Positions 13,986 to 22,143 of a stretch of 64,000 nt of DNA are shown piece by piece. The notes under the pieces are model-generated. The model made no database searches. It was given only the letters and a program-made list of their open reading frames with translations, and had not been told where the DNA came from. The position numbers and the translations under genes were made by a program. Every line of letters starts with the position of its first letter. The first letter of the stretch is position 1. The DNA is taken from the NCBI GenBank assembly GCA_035771175.1, contig CM069611.1, positions 12,678,366 through 12,742,365 of the forward strand. The letters are read 5' to 3'. This DNA comes from Paratinospora sagittata. Its lineage: Eukaryota; Streptophyta; Magnoliopsida; Ranunculales; Menispermaceae.

Positions 13986-16900
13986 TAGAGAATGCTGGAG
14001 GAATCCTATGATGCCTTCAGAATTAGTGAGAACGAAGACATCTCAAATGCCATAACACGCTTCACCAAGATTATTAACGAGATGAAGAAGCTGGAGAAGG
14101 TGCTACCACAAGCAAAAACAATTGGGAAATTCCTTAGGGGACATGTTTCATGAAGGAAATTTTGTGAATCGCGCTCCACTGTTCAAGGGCTGAAATTACT
14201 TGCAATGAAAAATAAGAATAAGATACTTTATGAGATCCCATGATTTTGATGTTTAAGAGATTGTAAGAAATGGCTATTCTGCGCCCAAAAAAGGTTCAAA
14301 ATGGAGTAATTATGCCCAAGGCAAAGAATGTATGGCTACTCAGAGAAAAGAAGTTAGAGCAATTAAATGACAAGGCCATAAACATGCTTTTCCGTACTCT
14401 TTTCATTAAGGAAATAAACATACATAGTGCCTGCAACACTGCCAATGAGAAATGGGATAACGTAGAAGTTACTCATGAAGACAAAAAGCAAGTAAAGAAA
14501 ACGAAGTAGAGAATGATGGAGGAATCCTATGTTGCCTTCAGAATTAGTGAGAACGAAGACATCTCAAATGCCATAACACGCTTCACCAAGATTATTAAAG
14601 AGATGAAGAAGCTGGGTGAGGTGCTTCCACAAGCAAAAACAATTTGAAAATTCCTTAGGGGACATGTTTGATGAAGGAAATTCTGTGAATCTCCCTCCAC
14701 TGTTCAAGGGCGGAAATTACTTGCAATGGAAAACAAGAATAAGATACTTCATGAGATCCTATGATTCTGTTGTTTAAGAGATTGTAAGAAATGGCTAGTC
14801 TGCACCCACAAAGGTTGAAAATGGTGTAATTGTGCCGAAGGCAAAGAATGTATGGGTACCAGAGAAAAGAGGTTACAACAATTAAATGAGAAGGCCATAA
14901 ACATGTTTTTCTGTACTCTTTCCATTAATGAATTAAACAGACATAGTGCCTGCAATACTCCCAAGGAGAAGTGGGATAACCTAAAAATTACTCATGAAAA
15001 CAGAAAGCAAGTAAAGGGAACAAAGTAGAGAATGCTGGAGGAATCCTATGATGCCTTCAGAATTAGTGAGAACGAAGACATCTCAAATGTCATAACACGC
15101 TTCACCAAGATTATTAATGAGATGAAGAAGCTGGGTGAGGTGCTACCACAAGCAAAAACAATTGGGAAATTCCTTAAGGGACATGTTTCATGAAGGAAAT
15201 TTTGTGAATCGCCCTCCACTGTTCAAGGGCGGAAATTACTTGCAATGAAAAATAAGAATAAGATACTTCATGAGATCCCATGATTTTGATGTTTAAGAGA
15301 TTGTAAGAAATGGCTATTCTGCGCCCAAAAAAGGTTCAAAATGGAGTAATTATGCCGAAGGCAAAGAATGTATGGCTACCCAGAGAAAAGAAGTTAGAGC
15401 AATTAAATGACAAGGCCATAAACATGCTTTTCTGTAATCTTTTCATTAAGGAAATAAATATACATAGTGCCTGCAATACTGCTAATGAGAAATGGGATAA
15501 CGTAGAAGTTACTCATGAAGACAAAAACCAAGTAAAGAAAACGAAGTAGAGAATGATGGAGGAATCCTATGTTGCCTTCAGAATTAGTGAGAATGAAGAC
15601 ATCTCAGATGCCATAACACGCTTCACCAAGATTATTAAAGAGATGAAGAAGCTGGGTGAGGTGCTCCTACAAGCAAAAACAACTTCGAAATTCCTTAGGG
15701 GACATGTTTGATGAAGGAAGTTCTGTGAATCGCCCTCCACTGTTCAAGGGCGGAAATTACTTGCAATGGAAAACAAGAATAAGATACTTCATGAGATCTT
15801 ATGATTATGATGTTTAAGATATTGTAAGAAATGGCTATTCTGCACCCACAAAGGTTGAAAATGGTGTAATTGTGCCGAAGGCAAAGAATGTATGGGTACC
15901 AGAGAAAAGAGGTTACAACAATTAAATGAGAAGGCCATAAACATGTTTTTCTGTACTCTTTCCATTAATGAATTAAACAGACATAATGCCTGCAATACTC
16001 CCAAGGAGAAGTGGGATAACCCAAAAATTACTCTCGAAAACAGAAAGCAAGTAAAGGGAACAAAGTAGAGAATGCTGGAGGAATCCTATGATGCCTTCCG
16101 AATTAGTGAGAACGAAGACATCTCAAATGTCATAACACGCTTCACCAAGATTATTAAAGAGATGAAGAAGCTGGGTGAGGTGCTTCCACAAGCAAAAAAA
16201 ATTTGAAAATTCCTTAGGGGACATGTTTGATGAAGTAAATTCTGTGAATCGCCCTCCACTGTTCAAGGGCGGAAATTACTTGCAATGAAAAATAAGAATA
16301 AGATACTTCATGAGATCCCATGATTTTGATGTTTAAGAGATTGTAAGAAATGGCTATTCTGCGCCCAAAAAAGGTTCAAAATGGAGTAATTACGCCGAAG
16401 GCAAAGAATGTATGGCTACCCAGAGAAAAGAAGTTAAAGCAATTAAATGACAAGGCCATAAACATGCTTTTCTGTAATCTTTTCATTAAGGAAATAAACA
16501 TACATAGTGCCTGCAATACTGCTAATGAGAAATGGGATAACGTAGAAGTTACTCATGAAGACAAAAAGCAAGTAAAGAAAACGAAGTAGAGAATGATGGA
16601 GGAATCCTATGTTGCCTTCAGAATTAGTGAGAACGAAGACATCTCAGATGCCATAACACGCTTCACCAAGATTATTAAAGAGATGAAGAAGCTGGGTGAG
16701 GTGCTCCTACAAGCAAAAACAACTTCGAAATTCCTTAGGGGACATGTTTGATGAAGGAAGTTCTGTGAATCGCCTTCCACTGTTCAAGGGCGGAAATTAC
16801 TTGCAATGGAAAACAAGAATAAGATACTTCATGAGATCTTATGATTATGATGTTTAAGAAATTGTAAGAAATGGCTATTCTGCACCCACAAAGGTTGAAA

Positions 16901-17103
16901 ATGGTGTAATTGTGCCGAAGGCAAAGAATGTATGGGTACCAGAGAAAAGAGGTTACAACAATTAAATGAGAAGGCCATAAACATGTTTTTCTGTACTCTT
17001 TCCATTAATGAATTAAACAGACATGGTGCCTGCAATACTCCCAAGGAGAAGTGGGATAACCTAAAAATTACTCATGAAAACAGAAAGCAAGTAAAGGGAA
17101 CAA
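13986..17103 (+). repeat. Regular dimeric stretch (about 1040 bp period)
   Basis: From 13986 the unit lengths alternate strictly 521, 519, 521, 519, 521, 519. The 521-bp gag stretches at 14270, 15310 and 16350 are exactly 1040 bp apart, and the 519-bp units between them share 'gtgccgaag' and 'tactctttccattaatg'. The local repeating unit is therefore a dimer of the two types. The last dimer is interrupted by the insertion at 17104. The same alternation resumes downstream of it in the 20-26 kb region. Confidence 0.75.
17099..17103 (+). repeat. 5-bp target-site duplication, left copy (AACAA)
   Basis: The uninterrupted satellite reads 'gggaacaaagtag'. Here 'gggAACAA' is followed by the insertion, and AACAA appears again at 18492-18496 before 'agtag'. 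Removing 1393 bp restores a 519-bp unit exactly (16587 to 18499), which fixes both ends of the insertion. Confidence 0.92.
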
Positions 17104-17276
17104 TGTCACGCCCTGGGTTGCACAGCGTGCCCCCTACCCAGACGCGGGCGCACCACCACGACCGCAGCCGTGTGGCGAACGCCTAGCCATTGTACCACAT
17201 AATATTGTCTCCTGGCCACCCGGCGCACGGATCGCAACCACCCTTTGTCCCTACTATTCATGAGTGAATAGTAAAG

Positions 17277-17349
17277 GGCCTCCCCCAGAATCGAACTCGA
17301 GACCTCCCTTAAGGAGTCTAATTTCGCATTCTGAGTAGCCACTGAACCA
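17277..17349 (-). promoter_or_regulatory. tRNA-like Pol III module, unit A left arm
   Basis: Read on the minus strand. The A-box-like TGGTTCAGTGG lies at 17339-17349 and the B-box-like GTTCGATTC at 17288-17296, followed by a 'gggggaggcc' end. The order and spacing resemble those of a tRNA gene. It has no matching 5' acceptor strand, so it is tRNA-derived sequence rather than a tRNA. It would direct transcription outward to the left. Confidence 0.65.
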
Positions 17350-17350
17350 T

Positions 17351-17423
17351 TGGCTCAGTGGTTACTCAGAATGCGAAATTAGACTCCTTAAGGGAGGTCT
17401 CGAGTTCGATTCTGGGGGAGGCC
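17351..17423 (+). promoter_or_regulatory. tRNA-like Pol III module, unit A right arm
   Basis: A-box-like TGGCTCAGTGG at 17351-17361 fits the consensus TRGYNNARNNG, and B-box-like GTTCGATTC at 17404-17412 fits GWTCRANNC. It is the mirror image of the left module and points right. I see no run of four or more T between the B-box and the end of the arm, so a Pol III transcript could traverse the arm. No cloverleaf with a paired acceptor stem can be drawn. Confidence 0.65.
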
Positions 17424-17718
17424 CTTTACTATTCACTCATGAATAGTAGGGACAAAGGGTGGTTGCGATCCGTGCGCCGGGTGGCCAGGAGACAATATTA
17501 TGTGGTACAATGGCTAGGCGTTCGCCACACGGCTGCGGTCGTGGTGGTGCGCCCGCGTCTGGGTAGGGGGCACGCTGTGCAACCCAGGGCGTGACAAAAA
17601 GGCCTTATGTTTATACAGAAGGATTACCCCTCACTGTACCACACAATATTGTCTCCTGGCCACCCGGCGCACGGATCGCAACCACCCTTTGTCCACAACA
17701 GTGCATAGCACAGTGCGG

Positions 17719-17793
17719 GGCCTCCCCACGGTTCGAACACCGGACCTCCCCCTCGAGGAGTCCTCCGTCGCAACCGCAGTAACCACTGAGTCA
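17719..17793 (-). promoter_or_regulatory. tRNA-like Pol III module, unit B left arm
   Basis: On the minus strand, A-box-like TGACTCAGTGG is at 17783-17793 and a B-box-like GTTCGAACC is at 17730-17738. The B-box is a perfect match to GWTCRANNC. The sequence between the boxes is GC-richer and distinct from all other modules in the window, suggesting a separate tRNA-like lineage. Confidence 0.6.
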
Positions 17794-17794
17794 T

Positions 17795-17869
17795 TGGCTC
17801 AATGGGTACTCAAGTTGCGAAATCTAACCTTATGAGGAAGAGGTTGCGAGTTCGAACTTGGGGGAGGCC
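17795..17869 (+). promoter_or_regulatory. tRNA-like Pol III module, unit B right arm
   Basis: A-box-like TGGCTCAATGG at 17795-17805 and a weaker B-box GTTCGAACT at 17850-17858 (last C changed to T). The interval 'gaaatctaaccttatgagg' is shared with the minus-strand module of the second insertion at 26539-26613. Confidence 0.58.
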
Positions 17870-18171
17870 CTATATTATTCATGGGAGTGTGAATAATATG
17901 GATAAATGATCTCGGTGACCGGCGTCCTTGTGTGGCGTGGCTGGCCGAGATGGGACAATATTATGTGGTACTATGGCTGGGGTATGCGTACCCATCACAT
18001 CTCGGGGGTACTAGACACTACGGTGTGCTGTGTACTGGGGTGTGACAAAAAGGCCTTATGTTTATACAGAAGGATTACCCCTCACTGTACCACACAATAT
18101 TGTCTCCTGGCCACCCGGCGCACGGATCGCAACCACCCTTTGTCCCTACTATTCATGAGTGAATAGTAAAG

Positions 18172-18244
18172 GGCCTCCCCCAGAATCGAACTCGAGACCT
18201 CCCTTAAGGAGTCTAATTTCGCATTCTGAGTAACCACTGAGCCA
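18172..18244 (-). promoter_or_regulatory. tRNA-like Pol III module, unit C left arm
   Basis: On the minus strand, A-box-like TGGCTCAGTGG is at 18234-18244 and B-box-like GTTCGATTC at 18183-18191. This arm now carries the A-box version that sits in the right arm of unit A, because the centre is inverted. Confidence 0.62.
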
Positions 18245-18245
18245 A

Positions 18246-18318
18246 TGGTTCAGTGGCTACTCAGAATGCGAAATTAGACTCCTTAAGGGAGGTCTCGAGT
18301 TCGATTCTGGGGGAGGCC
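18246..18318 (+). promoter_or_regulatory. tRNA-like Pol III module, unit C right arm
   Basis: A-box-like TGGTTCAGTGG at 18246-18256 and B-box-like GTTCGATTC at 18299-18307. It points right, toward the satellite. Downstream I see no T run of four or more before the element ends at 18491; the first T5 run I note in the satellite is at about 18898. Confidence 0.62.
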
Positions 18319-18491
18319 CTTTACTATTCACTCATGAATAGTAGGGACAAAGGGTGGTTGCGATCCGTGCGCCGGGTGGCCAGGAGACAATATTATGTGG
18401 TACAATGGCTAGGCGTTCGCCACACGGCTGCGGTCGTGGTGGTGCGCCCGCGTCTGGGTAGGGGGCACGCTGTGCAACCCAGGGCGTGACA

Positions 18492-18496
18492 AACAA
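18492..18496 (+). repeat. 5-bp target-site duplication, right copy (AACAA)
   Basis: Second copy of the AACAA found at 17099-17103. The satellite resumes in register with 'agtagagaatg'. Confidence 0.92.
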
Positions 18497-20168
18497 AGTA
18501 GAGAATGCTGGAGGAATCCTATGATGCCTTCAGAATTAGTGAGAACGAAGACATCTCAAATGCCATAACACGCTTCACCAAGATTATTAATGAGATGAAG
18601 AAGCTGGGTGAGGTGCTACCACAAGCAAAAATAATTGGTAAATTCCTTACGGGACATGTTTCATGAAGGAAATTCTGTGAATCGCTTTCCACTGTTCAAG
18701 GGCGGAAATTACTTGCAATGGAAAACAAGAATAAGATACTTCATGAGATCCCATGATTCTGATGTTCAAGAGATTGTAAGAAATGGCTATTCTGCACCCA
18801 CAAAGGTTGAAAATGGAGTAGTTATGCCGAAGGCAAAGAATGTATGGCTACCAGAGAAAAGAGGTTACAACAATTAAATGAGAAGGCCATAAACATGTTT
18901 TTCTGTACTCTTTTCATTAATGAATTAAACAGACATAGTGCTCGCAATACTGCGAAGGAGAAATGGGATAACCTAAAAATTACTCACGAAAACAGAAAGC
19001 AAGTAAAGGGAACAAAGTAGAGAATGCTGGAGGAATCCTATGATGCCTTCCGAATTAGTGAGAACGAAGACATCTCAAATGCCATAACACGCTTCACCAA
19101 GATTATTAATGAGATGAAGAAGCTGGAGAAGGTGCTACCACAAGCAAAAATAATTGGGAAATTCCTTAGGGGACATGTTTCAGGAAGGAAATTTTGTGAA
19201 TCGCCCTCCACTGTTCAAGGGCGGAAATTACTTGCAATGAAAAATAAGAATATGATACTTCATGAGATCCCATGATTTTGATGTTTAAGAGATTGTAAGA
19301 AATGGCTATTCTGGGCCCAAAAAAGGTTGAAAATGGAGTAATTATGCCGAAGGCAAAGAATATATGGCTACCCAGAGAAAAGAAGTTAGAGCAATTAAGT
19401 GACAAGGCCACAGACATGCTTTTCTGTACTCTTTTCATTAAGGAAATAAACATACATAGTGCCTGCAATACTGCCAATGAGAAATGGGATAACGTAGAAG
19501 TTACTCATGAAGACAAAAAGCAAGTAAAGAAAACGAAGTAGAGAATGATGGAGGAATCCTATGTTGCCTTCAGAATTAGTGAGAACGAAGACATCTCAAA
19601 TGTCATAACACGCTTCACCAAGATTATTAAAGAGATGAAGAAGCTGGGTGAGGTGCTTCCACAAGAAAAAAAAATTTGAAAATTCCTTAGGGGACATGTT
19701 TGATGAAGAAAATTCTGTGAATCGCCCTCCACTGTTCAAGGGCGGAAATTACTTGCAATGAAAAATAAGAATAAGATACTTCATGAGATCCCATGATTTT
19801 GATGTTTAAGAGATTGTAAGAAATGGCTATTCTGCGCCCAAAAAAGGTTCAAAATGGAGTAATTACGCCGAAGGCAAAGAATGTATGGCTACCCTGAGAA
19901 AAGAAGTTAAAGCAATTAAATGACAAGGCCATAAACATGCTTTTCTGTAATCTTTTCATTAAGGAAATAAACATACATAATGCCTGCAATATTGCCAATG
20001 AGAAATGGGATAACGTAGAAGTTACTCATGAAGACAAAAAGCAAGTAAAGAAAATGAAGTAGAGAATGATGGAGGAATCCTATGTTGCCTTCAGAATTAG
20101 TGAGAACGAAGACATCTTAGATGCCATAACACGCTTCACCAAGATTATTAAAGAGATGAAGAAGCTGG

Positions 20169-20438
20169 GTGAGGTGCTACCACAAGCAAAAACAATTGGG
20201 AAATTCCTTAGGGGACATGTTTCATGAAGGATATTCTGTGAATTGCCCTCCACTGTTCAAGTGCGGAAATTACTTGCAATGGAAAACAAGAATAAGATAC
20301 TTCATGAGATCCCATGATTTTGATGTTTACGAGATTGTAAGAAATGGCTATTCTGCACCCACAAAGGTTGAAAATGGAGTAGTTATGCCGAAGGCAAAGA
20401 ATGTATGGCTACCAGAGAAAAGAGGTTACAACAATTAA
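20169..20438 (+). pseudogene. Gag N-terminal fragment, TAC variant
   Basis: An 89-codon stretch, identical in translation to 23291-23560. It includes LFKCGNYLQWKTRIRYFMRS and VYEIVRNG. The codon that is TAA in most units is TAC (Tyr) here, so the frame stays open through PKAKNVWL before the one-base deficit of this unit type shifts it. The conserved Gly of FKGG is Cys. The nominal start is GTG in the preceding gag end, out of its own frame, so this is a remnant. Confidence 0.75.
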
Positions 20439-21903
20439 ATGAGAAGGCCATAAACATGTTTTTCTGTACTCTTTTCATTAATGAATTAAACAGACAGAGT
20501 GCTCGCAATACTGCCAAGGAGAAATGGGATAACCTAAAAATTACTCATGAAAACAGAAAGCAAGTAAAGGGAACAAAGTAGAGAATGCTGGAGGAATCCT
20601 ATGATGCCTTCAGAATTAGTGAGAATGAAGACATCTCAAATGCCATTACACGCTTCACCAAGATTATTAAAGAGATGAAGAAGCTGGGTGAGGTGCTACC
20701 ACAAGCAAAAACAATTGAGAAATTCCTTAGGGGACATGTTTCATGAAGCAAATTCTGTGAATCGGCATCCACTGTTCAAGGGCGGAAATTACTTGCAATG
20801 GAAAATAAGAATAAGATACTTCTTGAGATCCCATGACTTTGATGTTTAAGAGATTGTGAGAAATGGCTATTCAGCGCCCAAAAAAGGTTGAAAATGGAGT
20901 AGTTATGCCGAAGGCAAAGAATGTATGGCTACCCAGAGAAAAGAAGTTAGACCAAATAAATGACAAGGCCATAAACATGTTTTTCTATACTCTTTTCATT
21001 AATGAAGTAAACATACATAGTGCCTGCAATACTGCCAAGGAGAAATGGGATAACAAAGAAGTTACTCATGAAGACAAAAAGCAAGTAAAGGGAACAAAGT
21101 AGAGAATGCTAGAGGAATCCTATGATGCCATCAGAATTAGTGAGAACGAAGACATCTCAGATGCCATAACACGCTTCACCAAGATTATTAAAGAGATGAA
21201 GAAGCTGGGTGAGGTGCTCCCACAAGCAAAAACAATTTGGAAATTCCTTAGGGGACATGTTTGATGAAGGAAATTCTGTGAATCGCCCTCCACTGTTCAA
21301 GGGCGGAAATTACTTGCAATGGAAAATAAGAATAAGATACTTCGTGAGATCCCATGATTATGATGTTTAAGAGATTGTAAGAAATAGCTATTCTGCACCC
21401 ACAAAGGTTGAAAATGGAGTAGTTATGCCGAAGGCAAAGAATGTATGGCTACCCAGAGAAAAGAAGTTAGAGCAATTAAATGATAAGGCCATAAACATGC
21501 TTTTCTGTACTCTTTTCATTAATGAATTAAACATACATAGTGCCTGCAATACTGCCAAGGAGAAATGGGATAACCTAAAAATTACTCATGAAAACAGAAA
21601 GCAAGTAAAGGGAACAAAGTAGAGAATGCTGGAGGAATCCTATGATGCCTTCAGAATTAGTGAGAACGAAGACATCTCAAATGTCATTACACGCTTCACC
21701 AAGATTATTAAAGATATGAAGCAGCTGGGTGAGGTGCTACCACAAGCAAAAACAATTGAGAAATTCCTTAGGGGACATGTTTCATGAAGGAAATTCTGTG
21801 AATCGGCCTCCACTGTTCAAGGGCGGAAATTACTTGCAATGGAAATTAAGAATAAGATACTTCTTGAGATCCCATGATTTTGATGTTTAAGAGATTGTGA
21901 GAA

Positions 21904-22143
21904 ATGACTATTCAGCGCCCAAAAAAGGTTGAAAATGGAGTAGTTATGCCGAAGGCAAAGAATGTATGGCTACCCAGAGAAAAGAAGTTAGAGCAATTAA
22001 ATGACAAGGCCATAAACATGTTTTTCTGTACTCTTTTCATTAATGAATTAAACATCCATAGTGCCTGCAATACTGCGAAGGACAAATGGGATAACAAAGA
22101 AGTTACTCATGAAGACAAAAAGCAAGTAAAGGGAACAAAGTAG
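21904..22143 (+). pseudogene. Gag middle fragment, 'AIQ/TIQ' subtype (representative)
   Basis: A 79-codon stretch ending at the boundary TAG. It is the subtype with Ile-Gln after the first residues and WDNKEVTHEDKKQVKGTK at the end, which mixes the 'DKKQ' of the 521-bp type with the 'KGTK' of the 519-bp type. Related stretches lie at 20863, 22945, 23985, 25026 and 26994, so this subtype is confined to about 20-27 kb in this window. It covers the UBN2-like centre of gag only. Confidence 0.75.

Larger units (their letters stand above)
1..17103 (+). repeat. Copia-gag-derived satellite array, segment 1
   Basis: Head-to-tail units of 518-521 bp, all in the same orientation. Boundaries (the T of the recurrent TAG) lie at 471, 990, 1511, 2032, 2552, 3071, 3592, 4111, 4632, 5151, 5670, 6191, 6710, 7229, 7748, 8269, 8790, 9309, 9828, 10346, 10867, 11388, 11908, 12427, 12948, 13467, 13986, 14507, 15026, 15547, 16066 and 16587; bases 1-470 are a partial unit. 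Two unit types alternate irregularly. The 519-bp type has 'gcacccacaaagg' and 'ctaccagag'. The 521-bp type has 'gcgcccaaaaaagg' and 'ctacccagag', with one extra base at each site. The 520-bp units at 2032 and 11388 combine one of each and look recombinant. Translation gives pieces of a Ty1/copia gag (DUF4219/UBN2-like) interrupted by stops. No gene, promoter or RNA gene was seen between the units. The repeat structure is read directly; the gag origin is by family recognition. Confidence 0.95.
17104..17596. repeat. Unit A: 493-bp near-perfect palindrome
   Basis: The left arm (17104-17349) and right arm (17351-17596) are reverse complements about a centre at 17350. Translations of the two arms on opposite strands agree at 77 of 78 codons, and the only differences I see by eye are near the centre. 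The arms carry the terminal TGTCACG / CGTGACA, a GC-rich outer part, an 'aatattgt' AT patch, and the tRNA-like modules nearest the centre. It would fold into a very long hairpin as single strand or a cruciform as duplex. Confidence 0.92.
17597..18046. repeat. Unit B: heterologous hairpin unit
   Basis: Starts 'aaaaggccttatg' directly after the CGTGACA of unit A and ends 'ggggtgtgaca'. Both arms have a tRNA-like module, but they are of two different sequence types, so the hairpin is imperfect. The outer left sequence (17597-17640) is unrelated to the TGTCAC end. The right arm from 17868 to 17965 is identical over 98 bp to 26621-26718 of the second insertion, which ties the two elements together. 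The right-end variant 'gtgtgctgtgtactggggtgtgaca' is diverged from the other termini. Confidence 0.8.
17104..18491. mobile_element. 1388-bp palindromic composite element with terminal inverted repeats
   Basis: Begins TGTCACGCCC and ends GGGCGTGACA, flanked by a perfect 5-bp AACAA duplication, so it arrived by integration into a satellite unit. Terminal inverted repeats of about 244 bp are formed by the left arm of unit A and the right arm of unit C. Internally it is three hairpin-like units (17104-17596, 17597-18046, 18047-18491). It is clearly GC-richer than the surrounding AT-rich array. It has no transposase, integrase or other recognisable coding region, so it is non-autonomous. TG...CA ends with a 5-bp duplication fit LTR-retrotransposon integrases and some DNA transposases. 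The exact short duplication without a poly-A or variable tail argues against ordinary SINE retroposition. The superfamily is unresolved. Confidence 0.85.
18047..18491. repeat. Unit C: hairpin unit, right end of the composite
   Basis: Begins with the same 'aaaaggccttatg' leader as unit B. From 18091 to 18491 it is a near-identical direct repeat of 17196-17596 at an offset of 895 bp. The exception is the hairpin centre: 18232-18256 and its flanks read as the exact reverse complement of the equivalent bases in unit A. Its right arm supplies the 3' terminal inverted repeat of the whole element. Confidence 0.85.

Noticed and set aside
1..17103. CRISPR array or prokaryotic tandem gene cluster.
   Set aside because: Units of about 520 bp with no constant repeat/variable spacer pattern, translation matching plant-type copia gag, and universal stops rule both out.
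17351..17423. Genuine tRNA genes inside the 1388-bp element.
   Set aside because: A- and B-box-like motifs are present at tRNA-like spacing, but no 5' acceptor strand pairs with the 3' end and no credible anticodon arm could be placed. They are better described as tRNA-derived promoter modules.
17106..17594. A 78-codon open frame present in three copies in the palindrome arms (17106-17342 on minus, 17358-17594 and 18253-18489 on plus).
   Set aside because: The right-arm copies begin at GTG, the frame overlaps the tRNA-like boxes, and identity between copies simply reflects the inverted and direct repeats. No family resemblance and no evidence of coding.
17104..18491. Solo LTR or miniature LTR retrotransposon (including a Cassandra-type element with 5S sequence).
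   Set aside because: TG...CA ends and the 5-bp duplication fit, but the body is palindromic, no primer-binding site or polypurine tract was found, and the Pol III boxes are tRNA-like rather than 5S-like. Kept only as an alternative.
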